From: Elusimicrobia bacterium CG06_land_8_20_14_3_00_38_11
GTDB lineage: Bacteria > Elusimicrobiota > UBA8919
Reading direction: 5' to 3'
Length of the DNA stretch: 9,045 bases
Assembly: GCA_002780205.1 (NCBI GenBank)
Contig: PEVQ01000106.1
Span: forward strand, 1 to 9,045
The notes under the pieces are model-generated. The model was not told the origin of the DNA, did not search any database, and saw only the letters and a program-made list of their open reading frames with translations. The position numbers and the translations under genes were made by a program. The stretch's first letter is position 1. The number at the start of each line of letters is the position of its first letter. Positions 1 to 5,179 of the stretch are shown piece after piece.

Positions 1-42
1 TTTTATACAAAGAGTGAATTAAAGAGATTAATTCTTTAACTT

Positions 43-83
43 TCAGTGAAGTTCTGTGAAATTCTGTGGCTGAATTACAGAAC
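43..83. repeat. decamer-type repeat with TTCTGTG units
   Basis: Three imperfect 10-bp units run in tandem: TCAGTGAAGT (43-52), TCTGTGAAAT (53-62) and TCTGTGGCTG (63-72). GTTCTGT at 51-57 is complementary to ACAGAAC at 77-83, so the segment could fold. Read on the minus strand it has CCACAGAA and CACAGAA units, like the CACAGAG/CACAGAA units near the right end of the window in the opposite orientation. It is upstream of the lipoprotein start and is probably non-coding, although an open frame passes through it from a GTG at 46. Family membership is inferred from resemblance only. Confidence 0.45.
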
Positions 84-108
84 CGGAGTAAAAAAAGGGG
101 TGATAAAA

Positions 109-507
109 ATGTTAAAATTAGTTCTCAATATGTTGCTTTGTTTTTGTGTAACATTTAGTTTGTTTTTGTCTGGCTGTGCTGCGATTACCAAAGGAACATC
201 CCGACAAGTAATGTTTAATTCAGAACCAGCTGGAGCAAAAATATTTGATTCGACTACTGGCTCTATGCTTGGTAAGACACCAATTTCTTTGAAATTGTCT
301 TCTACAAAAGACCATTCTATCAAAATGGTAAAAGATGGGTATGAACCCTCAATGGTTAATATTAACAAAGGAATGGGGACAAGTTATTTGATTTGGGATA
401 TTGTTCTTTGGGGCGGTGCTGGACTAATCGTAGACGGTATAACAGGAGCGTGGAACGATTTAGAGCCAGAAACAGTCAACACATCTCTGGAAGCAATAAA
501 GAAGTAA
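109..507 (+). CDS. PEGA-domain lipoprotein, function unknown
   Basis: A 132-residue exported lipoprotein. Residues 1-19 are a hydrophobic signal sequence ending in the lipobox L20-S21-G22-C23, so C23 should be diacylated by Lgt, whose gene is the next one downstream, and the protein held on a membrane. Residues about 33-82 look like a PEGA domain: SEPAGAKIF, LGKTPISLKL and IKMVKDGYEP give the usual pattern of a surface-exposed beta domain. Residues 94-122 are hydrophobic and glycine-rich, with VDGITGAWNDLEP, as in a recurring family of small bacterial lipoproteins of unknown role. The ATG at 109 is chosen because AAAGGGGTGAT, a good Shine-Dalgarno match, lies just upstream; an in-frame GTG at 46 would start inside a repeat and bury the signal peptide. 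Codons such as CCA, GCA and GGA are preferred here, whereas the downstream genes use more CCG, GCG and GGC, so recent transfer is possible. Family is fairly sure, role unknown. Confidence 0.85.
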   Translation: MLKLVLNMLLCFCVTFSLFLSGCAAITKGTSRQVMFNSEPAGAKIFDSTTGSMLGKTPISLKLSSTKDHSIKMVKDGYEPSMVNINKGMGTSYLIWDIVLWGGAGLIVDGITGAWNDLEPETVNTSLEAIKK

Positions 508-615
508 GAAATAAATTGTAGGAACAAAATATCGGTATTCTACATAAAATGGAAAAGTAGCTTTTCATTTGAATGGAGGTTCATTTTTAAAAAATTTTTT
601 ATTTGCATTTTTTAC
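508..615. other. intergenic stretch, nothing decisive
   Basis: This AT-rich stretch lies between the lipoprotein stop and the first promoter. It holds a 6-bp perfect hairpin, GAAAAG (552-557) and CTTTTC (561-566) around TAG, but no T-run follows directly, so it is a poor terminator. A palindromic AAAAAATTTTTT run lies near 588-600. No gene or RNA is recognised. Confidence 0.4.
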
Positions 616-644
616 TTGACAAATTTAACATTTTATGTTATAGT
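616..644 (+). promoter_or_regulatory. sigma-70-type promoter for a short transcript
   Basis: TTGACA (616-621) is a perfect -35 box. TATAGT (639-644) is a near-perfect -10 box and the spacer is exactly 17 bp. Transcription would begin near 650-652. It is the strongest promoter match in the window along with the one at 3167. Only about 40 nt of transcript precede the terminator hairpin. Confidence 0.75.
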
Positions 645-650
645 AATAGC

Positions 651-719
651 GGGTATCGACTTGAGTTTAATGTTACGGTGTCACTCTAAAAAGTTCTGAT
701 GTTAAATTAGGGCTTTTTT
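651..719 (+). ncRNA. candidate small RNA or attenuated leader upstream of lgt
   Basis: The segment is bounded by a consensus-like promoter (616-644) and an intrinsic terminator (688-719), giving a transcript of about 70 nt with no credible reading frame. Its 5' half can form a short GAGT/ACTC stem (663-666 with 683-686), and TTTAA near 667 could compete for TTAAA at 702-706, part of which is the terminator loop, so a switch between two folds is conceivable. I do not recognise a known riboswitch or sRNA family. It could be a free small RNA, or a conditional leader whose readthrough product is lgt mRNA; lgt also has its own promoter downstream. Existence as a transcript is likely, function unknown. 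Confidence 0.5.
688..719 (+). terminator. intrinsic (rho-independent) terminator
   Basis: GTTCTGAT (693-700) pairs with ATTAGGGC (706-713) around the loop GTTAA, counting G-U wobbles. The stem extends through AAAAA upstream against the T-run downstream. TTTTTT at 714-719 follows at once, with more T after it. This is the classic terminator form on the + strand. Confidence 0.75.
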
Positions 720-727
720 ATTTTTAG

Positions 728-755
728 TTGCTATTTTTTGTGGTTTTGGTATAAT
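728..755 (+). promoter_or_regulatory. extended -10 promoter for lgt
   Basis: TATAAT (750-755) is a perfect -10 box directly preceded by TGG (747-749), the extended -10 TGn motif. A weak -35, TTGCTA (728-733), lies 16 bp upstream. Transcription would start near 762, about 43 nt before the lgt ATG. The leader between is made of AT-rich TTTTAACTTTTAACC-type heptamers without a Shine-Dalgarno sequence. Confidence 0.6.
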
Positions 756-804
756 TTAACCAATACAGATTTTAATTTTAACTTTTAACCTTTAACTTTA
801 TTTT

Positions 805-1617
805 ATGCACCCTACACTTTTAAAAATCGGATTTCTGGAAATTCACACTTACGGCGTTTTTGTGGCGCTCGGTTTTTTTGCCGCTTTCAAACTGCTTTTA
901 TTTTACGGGAAAAAATCAGATTTTTCGCTTACTCTTATAGAAACGCTTACTTTTCTGGTTTTTATTTTTTCACTGCTCGGCGCCCGTTTGTTTTATGTTT
1001 TAATTTCATGGCAGGAGTTTGCAGGTAATCCGTCGGATATTTTCAAAATCTGGCAGGGAGGGCTGGTTTTCTGGGGCGGATTTCTGGGCGGTGCAATAAC
1101 CGTTATAATTTTTTCAATAAAACATAAAATGCCGTTCTGGAAACTTGCCGATATTTTTGCTCCCGCATTGGCAATCGGTCATTCAATAGGCCGTCTCGGA
1201 TGTTTTTCTGCCGGGTGTTGCTACGGAAAAGAAACGAATTCTTTTTTTGGAGTCGTTTTCCCGGAAAATTGTCTTGCACCTGCCGGAATAAAACTGATAC
1301 CGACGCAACTAATATCATCAATTTTACTTTTTCTACTGTTTTTGATTTTAATAGTTCTATGGAAAAGAAAAAAGTTTGACGGTCAGATTTTTCTGATATA
1401 CTCCGTTCTTTTTTCCGTTGGTAGATTTTTTATTGAGTTTTTGAGAGGCGATTTTAGAGGCAATCCTATTTTAGGACTTACACCAACACAAATCATATCC
1501 GTTTTAACTTTTATAGTAAGTATATTTTTACTTTTTAGACAAGCCGAACAAATGTTCGGGGAGGGGGGCTTCGGGGCGAACAAATGTTCGGGGCGAACAA
1601 ATGTTCGGGGGACTTAA
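805..1617 (+). CDS. lgt: prolipoprotein diacylglyceryl transferase
   Basis: An integral inner-membrane enzyme that moves diacylglycerol from phosphatidylglycerol to the lipobox cysteine of prolipoproteins, the first step of lipoprotein maturation. The 270-residue protein has about seven hydrophobic segments. Family motifs are present: HTYG at 14-17, WQGGLVFWGGFLGG at 83-96, the signature HSIGRLGCFSAGCCYG at 126-141, PTQLI at 166-170 and GRFFIEFLRGD at 206-216. Matching these by eye to E. coli Lgt, Y16, R130, G141, R207 and E211 are kept, while the E. coli H103 and N146 positions appear to be W90 and C133, as I recall for many non-proteobacterial Lgt proteins. There is no clear Shine-Dalgarno sequence before the ATG. 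The last 24 or so residues (after LLFRQ at 242-246) are not Lgt-like; they are read from a 17-bp repeat, so the ancestral C-terminus has been replaced or extended. Confidence 0.95.
   Translation: MHPTLLKIGFLEIHTYGVFVALGFFAAFKLLLFYGKKSDFSLTLIETLTFLVFIFSLLGARLFYVLISWQEFAGNPSDIFKIWQGGLVFWGGFLGGAITVIIFSIKHKMPFWKLADIFAPALAIGHSIGRLGCFSAGCCYGKETNSFFGVVFPENCLAPAGIKLIPTQLISSILLFLLFLILIVLWKRKKFDGQIFLIYSVLFSVGRFFIEFLRGDFRGNPILGLTPTQIISVLTFIVSIFLLFRQAEQMFGEGGFGANKCSGRTNVRGT
1545..1610. repeat. 17-bp palindromic repeat array, LexA-box-like
   Basis: Three identical copies of CGAACAAATGTTCGGGG lie at 1545-1561, 1577-1593 and 1594-1610. The 15 bp between the first two end in TTCGGGG, which looks like the tail of a decayed copy. 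Each copy holds CGAACA-AA-TGTTCG, a perfect 6-bp inverted repeat. CGAAC-N4-GTTCG is also the shape of the Gram-positive LexA (DinR) operator. Because 17 is not a multiple of 3, lgt reads the copies in three frames: EQMFG, NKCSG and RTNVRG. No T-run follows, so it is not a terminator. Repeat: seen directly. Operator role: inference. Confidence 0.8.
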
Positions 1618-1632
1618 GTGCCGACTACTATT

Positions 1633-1673
1633 TTCTGTGTAATTCGCATTTTTTTTGCGTAATTTGTGTTTAA
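1633..1673. repeat. possible decamer-type repeat before rluD
   Basis: TTCTGTGTAA, a T-rich middle and GCGTAATTTGTGTTTAA resemble the TTCTGTG units at 43-72. CGCA (1645-1648) and TGCG (1656-1659) can pair around the T-run. It fills most of the gap between lgt and the rluD-type start. No promoter of good quality was seen in this gap. Membership in a repeat family is a guess. Confidence 0.3.
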
Positions 1674-1681
1674 GTGTAAAA

Positions 1682-2590
1682 ATGGGAAAAGTTATCGCCG
1701 ATAAAGAAAAAATCCGTTTAGACAATTTTCTGAAAGAAAAATTTCCGGATTTTTCACGCGGTTATTTTCAGCGTTTAATAAAAAACGGGTTTGTAAAAAT
1801 AAACGAAAAACAATCCGAATCCGGTCATAAACTCCACTGCGGAGATTCAATAGAAATCGATTTCGCTGATAAAGAACAGAAAATCCTGCCGTCTCAAATT
1901 CCGCTTAAAATTATTTTTGAGGATAAAGACATAATAGTTATAAACAAACAGCCGAATCTTGTTGTTCATCCTGCGGGCTACCACCAGACGGATACTCTTG
2001 TCAACGGGCTTTTATATTATTGTAGCGGGAAATATTTCCCGTTTCTTGTCCATCGGCTTGACAAAGATACATCAGGCGTAATAATCGTCGCAAAAAATGA
2101 GAAGTCAAAAGAATTTTTGTCAAGACAGTTCCAGAACCGTAACGTAGAAAAGAAATATCTTACAATTGTGGATGGAATAATAAAGGAAGACGACGGAATT
2201 ATTGAGACGCCGCTGGGAAGGTCAAGAGAATTCAGAAAAAAAATAGTCGTCGGTGCCGCATCAAAAAAGATGTCAAAGACCTTTTTTAAGGTTATTGAAC
2301 GGTTTAAAAACGCGACATATCTTGAAGTGAAACCATACACGGGGCGAACCCACCAGATAAGAGTTCATCTGGCATATATCGGTCATCCTGTTATCGGTGA
2401 TGCTGAATACGGCAAGGTTGCCGCAGGCGGGAAATCATCGGAAATAGCAAAACGGCAATTACTTCACGCATCAAACATAAAGTTTATACATCCGACGAGT
2501 AAAAAAAAGGTTGAATTTTCCGCGCCGTTGCCGGAAGATTTTAAATCCGTTTTGGGAATACTAAAGAATGAGAAAAACCATAATTTTTAA
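1682..2590 (+). CDS. rluD: 23S rRNA pseudouridine synthase, RluA/RluD family
   Basis: A cytoplasmic enzyme that isomerises uridine to pseudouridine in RNA; RluD acts on helix 69 of 23S rRNA. The 302-residue protein is close to the usual length. An N-terminal S4 RNA-binding domain covers about residues 11-60 (IRLDNFLKEK, SRGYFQRLIKNGFVKIN). The catalytic domain follows, with VVHPAG near 94-99 and the family signature HRLDKDTSG at 124-132, where D127 is the expected nucleophilic aspartate. PYTGRTHQIRVHLAYIGHPVIGDAEYG, beginning near 218, is the other conserved block. The ATG at 1682 gives a natural S4 start; an in-frame TTG at 1655 would add nine residues from a repeat. No Shine-Dalgarno is seen. 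The S4 domain plus this core fits RluD, but RluC or another RluA-family paralogue cannot be excluded, so the exact uridine target is uncertain. Confidence 0.9.
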   Translation: MGKVIADKEKIRLDNFLKEKFPDFSRGYFQRLIKNGFVKINEKQSESGHKLHCGDSIEIDFADKEQKILPSQIPLKIIFEDKDIIVINKQPNLVVHPAGYHQTDTLVNGLLYYCSGKYFPFLVHRLDKDTSGVIIVAKNEKSKEFLSRQFQNRNVEKKYLTIVDGIIKEDDGIIETPLGRSREFRKKIVVGAASKKMSKTFFKVIERFKNATYLEVKPYTGRTHQIRVHLAYIGHPVIGDAEYGKVAAGGKSSEIAKRQLLHASNIKFIHPTSKKKVEFSAPLPEDFKSVLGILKNEKNHNF

Positions 2591-3170
2591 TCATGTCATG
2601 CTGAATTTATTTCAGCATCTCTTTAGACCCCGAAACGATACTGAAACAAGGTTCAGCACAAGGTTCGGGGTGACACTTTTCGTGTCATTTTTAATTTTTA
2701 ATTGTTGTTATATTTATTCGCAAGAAATAAAAATTTCGGATACCGACATTGCGTTGATGAAACTTGAAAAAAACATTGTTGATATACAAAATTCAATTGC
2801 CGAAATTAAAGAAACTGTTAAATTATCCGTTGATACCTCAAGTATTTTGACCGAAAAAATAACTAAACTTGAAGAAGAAACGGCGCAGTTAAAAAAATCA
2901 CTTGAAGAAATATCGGTGCTCCGCCGGCAAATTGCCGGGTTGGAAAAATCGCAGGAAGATATGAAAGCAGAAATCAAAAAAAACTTTGATAGTAAAATTA
3001 AGGCGAACGAGGATGGAATAGCAGTTATTTTAAGCGATATTTACCGTCTTCGGGAAGATATTATTGCAGGCAGAAAACCCGCTGTTTCCGGAAAAAGACC
3101 TTTCAAGGAATACATTCCGTATATTGCGCTCGGTGTATCCGTTATCTCGCTGTTGGTTGCCGTCCATTGA
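2568..3170 (+). CDS. putative envelope coiled-coil protein with repeat insertion
   Basis: Unrecognised 200-residue protein. The ATG at 2568 overlaps the end of the rluD-type gene by 23 bp and starts MRKTIIFN, like the start of a signal peptide. Residues 9-45 are the translation of a dispersed palindromic element (MLNLFQHL-type). CCYIYSQ then resumes the leader, so the ancestral signal was probably MRKTIIFNCCYIYS. The mature part, about residues 53-165, is a long charged heptad-like helix (EKITKLEEETAQLKKSLEE, QIAGLEKSQEDMKAEIKK) predicted to be a coiled coil. YIPYIALGVSVISLLVAVH at 182-200 is a C-terminal membrane anchor with almost no tail. Such a shape suggests a periplasmic structural or scaffolding protein tethered to the membrane. 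GTG at 2670 or 2682 within the element could serve as later starts; GGGGTGA precedes the second. Expression could be affected by a hairpin at 2671-2687. Confidence 0.7.
   Translation: MRKTIIFNHVMLNLFQHLFRPRNDTETRFSTRFGVTLFVSFLIFNCCYIYSQEIKISDTDIALMKLEKNIVDIQNSIAEIKETVKLSVDTSSILTEKITKLEEETAQLKKSLEEISVLRRQIAGLEKSQEDMKAEIKKNFDSKIKANEDGIAVILSDIYRLREDIIAGRKPAVSGKRPFKEYIPYIALGVSVISLLVAVH
2592..2691. repeat. dispersed palindromic element inserted in a gene
   Basis: The element starts near TGTCA (2594-2598) and its other end has TGACA (2671-2675), forming terminal inverted repeats. Inside are a perfect 8-bp hairpin, ATGCTGAA (2598-2605) with TTCAGCAT (2611-2618), and a 7-bp pair, CCCCGAA (2628-2634) with TTCGGGG (2664-2670). 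Its + strand translation, VMLNLFQHL...RND...FGVTL, is a string I recognise from many database proteins as the signature of a widespread bacterial repeat. The 11-bp direct repeat TAATTTTTAAT flanks it at 2581-2591 and 2692-2702, as a target duplication would. Flanking sequence is low-complexity, so the duplication is not certain. Confidence 0.75.
2671..2699 (+). terminator. possible terminator hairpin at the element's end
   Basis: TGACAC (2671-2676) pairs perfectly with GTGTCA (2682-2687) around TTTTC, and TTTTTAATTTTT follows. The form fits an intrinsic terminator for the rluD-type gene, but the stem is only 6 bp and it lies inside the open frame of the coiled-coil gene. Confidence 0.35.
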
Positions 3171-3195
3171 CAAACCGATTTTTTTTTGATAAAAT
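3167..3195 (+). promoter_or_regulatory. sigma-70-type promoter for the ilvE-pgi operon
   Basis: TTGACA (3167-3172) is a perfect -35 box that overlaps the stop codon of the coiled-coil gene. TAAAAT (3190-3195) is a good -10 box and the spacer is exactly 17 bp. Transcription would begin near 3202, leaving a leader of about 70 nt before the ATG at 3271. Confidence 0.75.
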
Positions 3196-3228
3196 AGAAA
3201 TAAGTTCAACAATAATTTTCATTTTACA

Positions 3229-3249
3229 TTTTTAATTTTTAATTTTTAA
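3229..3249. repeat. TTTTTAA heptamer, three perfect copies
   Basis: TTTTTAA occurs three times head to tail in the leader of the ilvE-type gene. Two more copies end the palindromic element at 2688-2701, and related TTTTAAC units precede lgt at about 776-796. It may simply be an AT-rich slippage tract. Confidence 0.6.
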
Positions 3250-3270
3250 TTGCCGTTCTTGGAGGTTTTT

Positions 3271-4191
3271 ATGAGTTTTGGAAAAGGAAAAATCTGGTTT
3301 GACGGAAAGTTTGTTGACTGGCAGGACGCAAAAATCCATCTGATGTCGCATGTCGTTCATTACGGCTCATCCATTTTTGAGTCAATGCGGTGTTACAATG
3401 CAGAAAATGGTCCCGCTATATTCAGAATAGACGCCCATATTGACCGCCTCTATGATTCGGCAAAAATTTACAGAATGAAAATCCCGTTTTCAAAAAAAGA
3501 ATTTTCCGAAGCCGTTGTTGAGGTCGTGAAAAAAAATAATCTTAAAGAATGTTATATCAGACCGATTGTATTCCGCGGCTACGGCGAGATAGGGGTTAAT
3601 CCTCTGCAAAATCCCGTCAACTGTGCGGTTGCTGCATGGGAGTGGGGCGCTTATCTCGGTAAAGAAGCCCTGGAAAAAGGAGCGTCTGTTATTGTTTCGT
3701 CTTGGCGGCGTGCCGCACCGGACACATTTCCTTCACTCGCCAAAGCCGGCGGGAACTATATCAATTCACAGTTAATAAAAATGGATGCAGTGCAAGGCGG
3801 ATATGACGAGGCGATTGCACTTGATGTCTATGGCTATGTCTCGGAAGCAAGCGGAGAAAATATTTTCATCATCAAAAACGGCGTAATTTTTACTCCGCCT
3901 ACCAGTTCATCCATTCTTGCCGGCATAACGCGGCACACCGTTTTTACTCTTGCAAGAGATATGGGTATGAGAATTGAACAGCATTCCATTCCGAGAGAAT
4001 CGCTTTATATTGCCGACGAGGTTTTTTTAACCGGCACCGCCGCGGAGATTACGCCCGTCTCAAAAATTGACAATATAGTGATAGGAAAAGGAAATTGCGG
4101 CGAAATTACGAAAAAATTACAGACGGAATATTTCAACATTTTAAGAGGCAAGACAAAGGATAAATACAACTGGCTTACTTTTGTAAAATGA
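3271..4191 (+). CDS. ilvE: branched-chain amino acid aminotransferase (class IV)
   Basis: A cytoplasmic PLP enzyme that transfers an amino group between glutamate and the 2-oxo acids of valine, leucine and isoleucine, the last step of their synthesis. The 306 residues match the usual IlvE length. Seen in order: YGSSIFESMRCY at 31-42, RIDAHIDRLYDSA at 52-64, YIRPIVFRGYGEIGVNP at 95-111, and KAGGNYINS at 158-166, where K158 is the PLP-binding lysine by alignment to E. coli. DVYGYVSEASGENIF at 185-199 carries the conserved glutamate E192, and LAGITRHTVFTLARDMG follows at 216-232. The ATG at 3271 is preceded by GGAGG at 3261-3265, which decides the start over an in-frame TTG at 3250. It is the first gene after a strong promoter and its stop overlaps the next start by 4 bp. 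D-amino acid transaminase and aminodeoxychorismate lyase are related, but the length and motifs favour IlvE. Confidence 0.92.
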   Translation: MSFGKGKIWFDGKFVDWQDAKIHLMSHVVHYGSSIFESMRCYNAENGPAIFRIDAHIDRLYDSAKIYRMKIPFSKKEFSEAVVEVVKKNNLKECYIRPIVFRGYGEIGVNPLQNPVNCAVAAWEWGAYLGKEALEKGASVIVSSWRRAAPDTFPSLAKAGGNYINSQLIKMDAVQGGYDEAIALDVYGYVSEASGENIFIIKNGVIFTPPTSSSILAGITRHTVFTLARDMGMRIEQHSIPRESLYIADEVFLTGTAAEITPVSKIDNIVIGKGNCGEITKKLQTEYFNILRGKTKDKYNWLTFVK

Positions 4192-4610
4192 AATTAACTT
4201 CCCATATCGCGATATCATTTTCAGTATCCTTAGGATTATATCTGATTTTTCATTCATATCTTTTGGCATTATCCTCTTTTATCTACGGTATTTTTATTGA
4301 CCTTGATCACTTTTTTGAGTATTTCAAAGAATGCGGATTTAATCTCAATGTAAAAAAATTCTTTCAACTTGGCGAAAATTACGGCTTTAAGAAAACATTT
4401 TTATTTTTGCATAGTTGGGAAATTTTTTTATTATTTTCTGCGGTAGTTTTTGTAAGTTCGGTCAGCGAGATATTATTCGGAGTTTTTATCGGTTATGCGT
4501 TTCATCTTATTTTTGACCAGTTCGGTAATTTAAGCAAGCCCTTAAGTTATTTCTTCATTTACAGGTGGAAAAACGATTTTCTGACGGAGAAAATATGGCG
4601 CATCGGCTGA
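4188..4610 (+). CDS. small YdjM-like membrane protein, possible metal-dependent hydrolase
   Basis: A 140-residue integral membrane protein with roughly four hydrophobic segments (about 5-22, 24-38, 78-92 and 95-112). Conserved-looking polar residues sit at their ends: H6 in TSHIAIS, DLDH at 38-41, LHSWE at 74-78 and HLIFDQ at 106-111. This H...DxDH...HS...HxxxD layout resembles the YdjM family of membrane-bound metal-dependent hydrolases, where these residues would bind metal; the resemblance is by eye only. It is short for that family. The start overlaps the aminotransferase stop (ATGA at 4188-4191), so it is translationally coupled, and its own end overlaps the LysM gene by 16 bp. No Shine-Dalgarno is apparent. 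Substrate unknown. Confidence 0.65.
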   Translation: MKLTSHIAISFSVSLGLYLIFHSYLLALSSFIYGIFIDLDHFFEYFKECGFNLNVKKFFQLGENYGFKKTFLFLHSWEIFLLFSAVVFVSSVSEILFGVFIGYAFHLIFDQFGNLSKPLSYFFIYRWKNDFLTEKIWRIG

Positions 4611-5173
4611 CGCGGTTGCAGGCAATTTTTTTAACGGTTGTTTTTTTTCTGGTTTTCGGCGTTTGTCAAAAATTATACAAGCAGTGGTCATCTGCCCGTA
4701 ATATACAGATGACCGTTCAACAGCAGGAAACACCGACGGAGGTTCAAGAAGAGGTTGACACGGAAAGGCTGAAAACATTGCAACAGCAAGCGAAGCAGCA
4801 GATAGCGGTTACCGGCGAGAAAATCAAACTAAAAAAAAAATACGGTTTTGATGTTTCTTCTGCGGTAGTTATGCTGAAAAATGCGAAAAATGCCTACGAC
4901 CTGTCCGATTTCGAAAATGCACTTGTATATGCCCGTGAATCATCAAACATTGTCGATGCGCTTATATCAGAAAACGCAGCCGCGTCGCCGGCAAAAATTT
5001 ATGTAGTTAAAAAAGGCGACACTCTCTGGAATATATCAAAAAGGCATTATAAAAAAGGGGCAAGGTGGTACGATGTCTGGAAAGCAAATAAGCAAATCGT
5101 TCCCGATTTTGACAGAATTTACCGCGGTCAAAAAATAACCATTCCCGGTTCCTATCGGCAAAACCAGTCATAA
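4595..5173 (+). CDS. membrane-anchored LysM-domain protein
   Basis: A 192-residue protein with one N-terminal membrane segment (about 9-25, IFLTVVFFLVFGVCQKL) after a basic start, so the rest should face the periplasm or cell exterior. Residues 43-75 are Gln/Glu-rich and helical (QQQETPTEVQEEV, TLQQQAKQQI). Residues 80-127 form a helical segment with alternating small and charged residues (SSAVVMLKNAKNAYDLSDFENALVYARESS), similar to helical-repeat regions in other envelope LysM proteins. A single LysM domain covers about 134-184 (YVVKKGDTLWNISKRHYK, then RIYRGQKITIP), which binds peptidoglycan glycan. ATG at 4595 is chosen because GGAG lies at 4586-4589; an in-frame GTG at 4565 would add ten residues. 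The gene lies inside the probable ilvE-pgi operon, 6 bp before xseA. Role in the envelope is inferred from the domain only. Confidence 0.85.
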   Translation: MAHRLTRLQAIFLTVVFFLVFGVCQKLYKQWSSARNIQMTVQQQETPTEVQEEVDTERLKTLQQQAKQQIAVTGEKIKLKKKYGFDVSSAVVMLKNAKNAYDLSDFENALVYARESSNIVDALISENAAASPAKIYVVKKGDTLWNISKRHYKKGARWYDVWKANKQIVPDFDRIYRGQKITIPGSYRQNQS

Positions 5174-5179
5174 ATTTTT

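Noticed and set aside
46..108. Upstream GTG start for the lipoprotein
   Set aside because: It would place 21 repeat-encoded residues before a clean signal peptide, and a good Shine-Dalgarno precedes the ATG at 109.
552..566. GAAAAG/CTTTTC hairpin as terminator of the lipoprotein gene
   Set aside because: Six A-T-rich pairs with no T-run directly after it; too weak to call.
651..719. Known riboswitch (preQ1, SAM-II or cyclic-di-GMP type)
   Set aside because: I compared the leader with the consensus cores I remember and saw no match; only the promoter and terminator are solid.
1545..1610. CRISPR array
   Set aside because: The 17-bp units are adjacent or 15 bp apart, with no unique spacers and no cas genes nearby.
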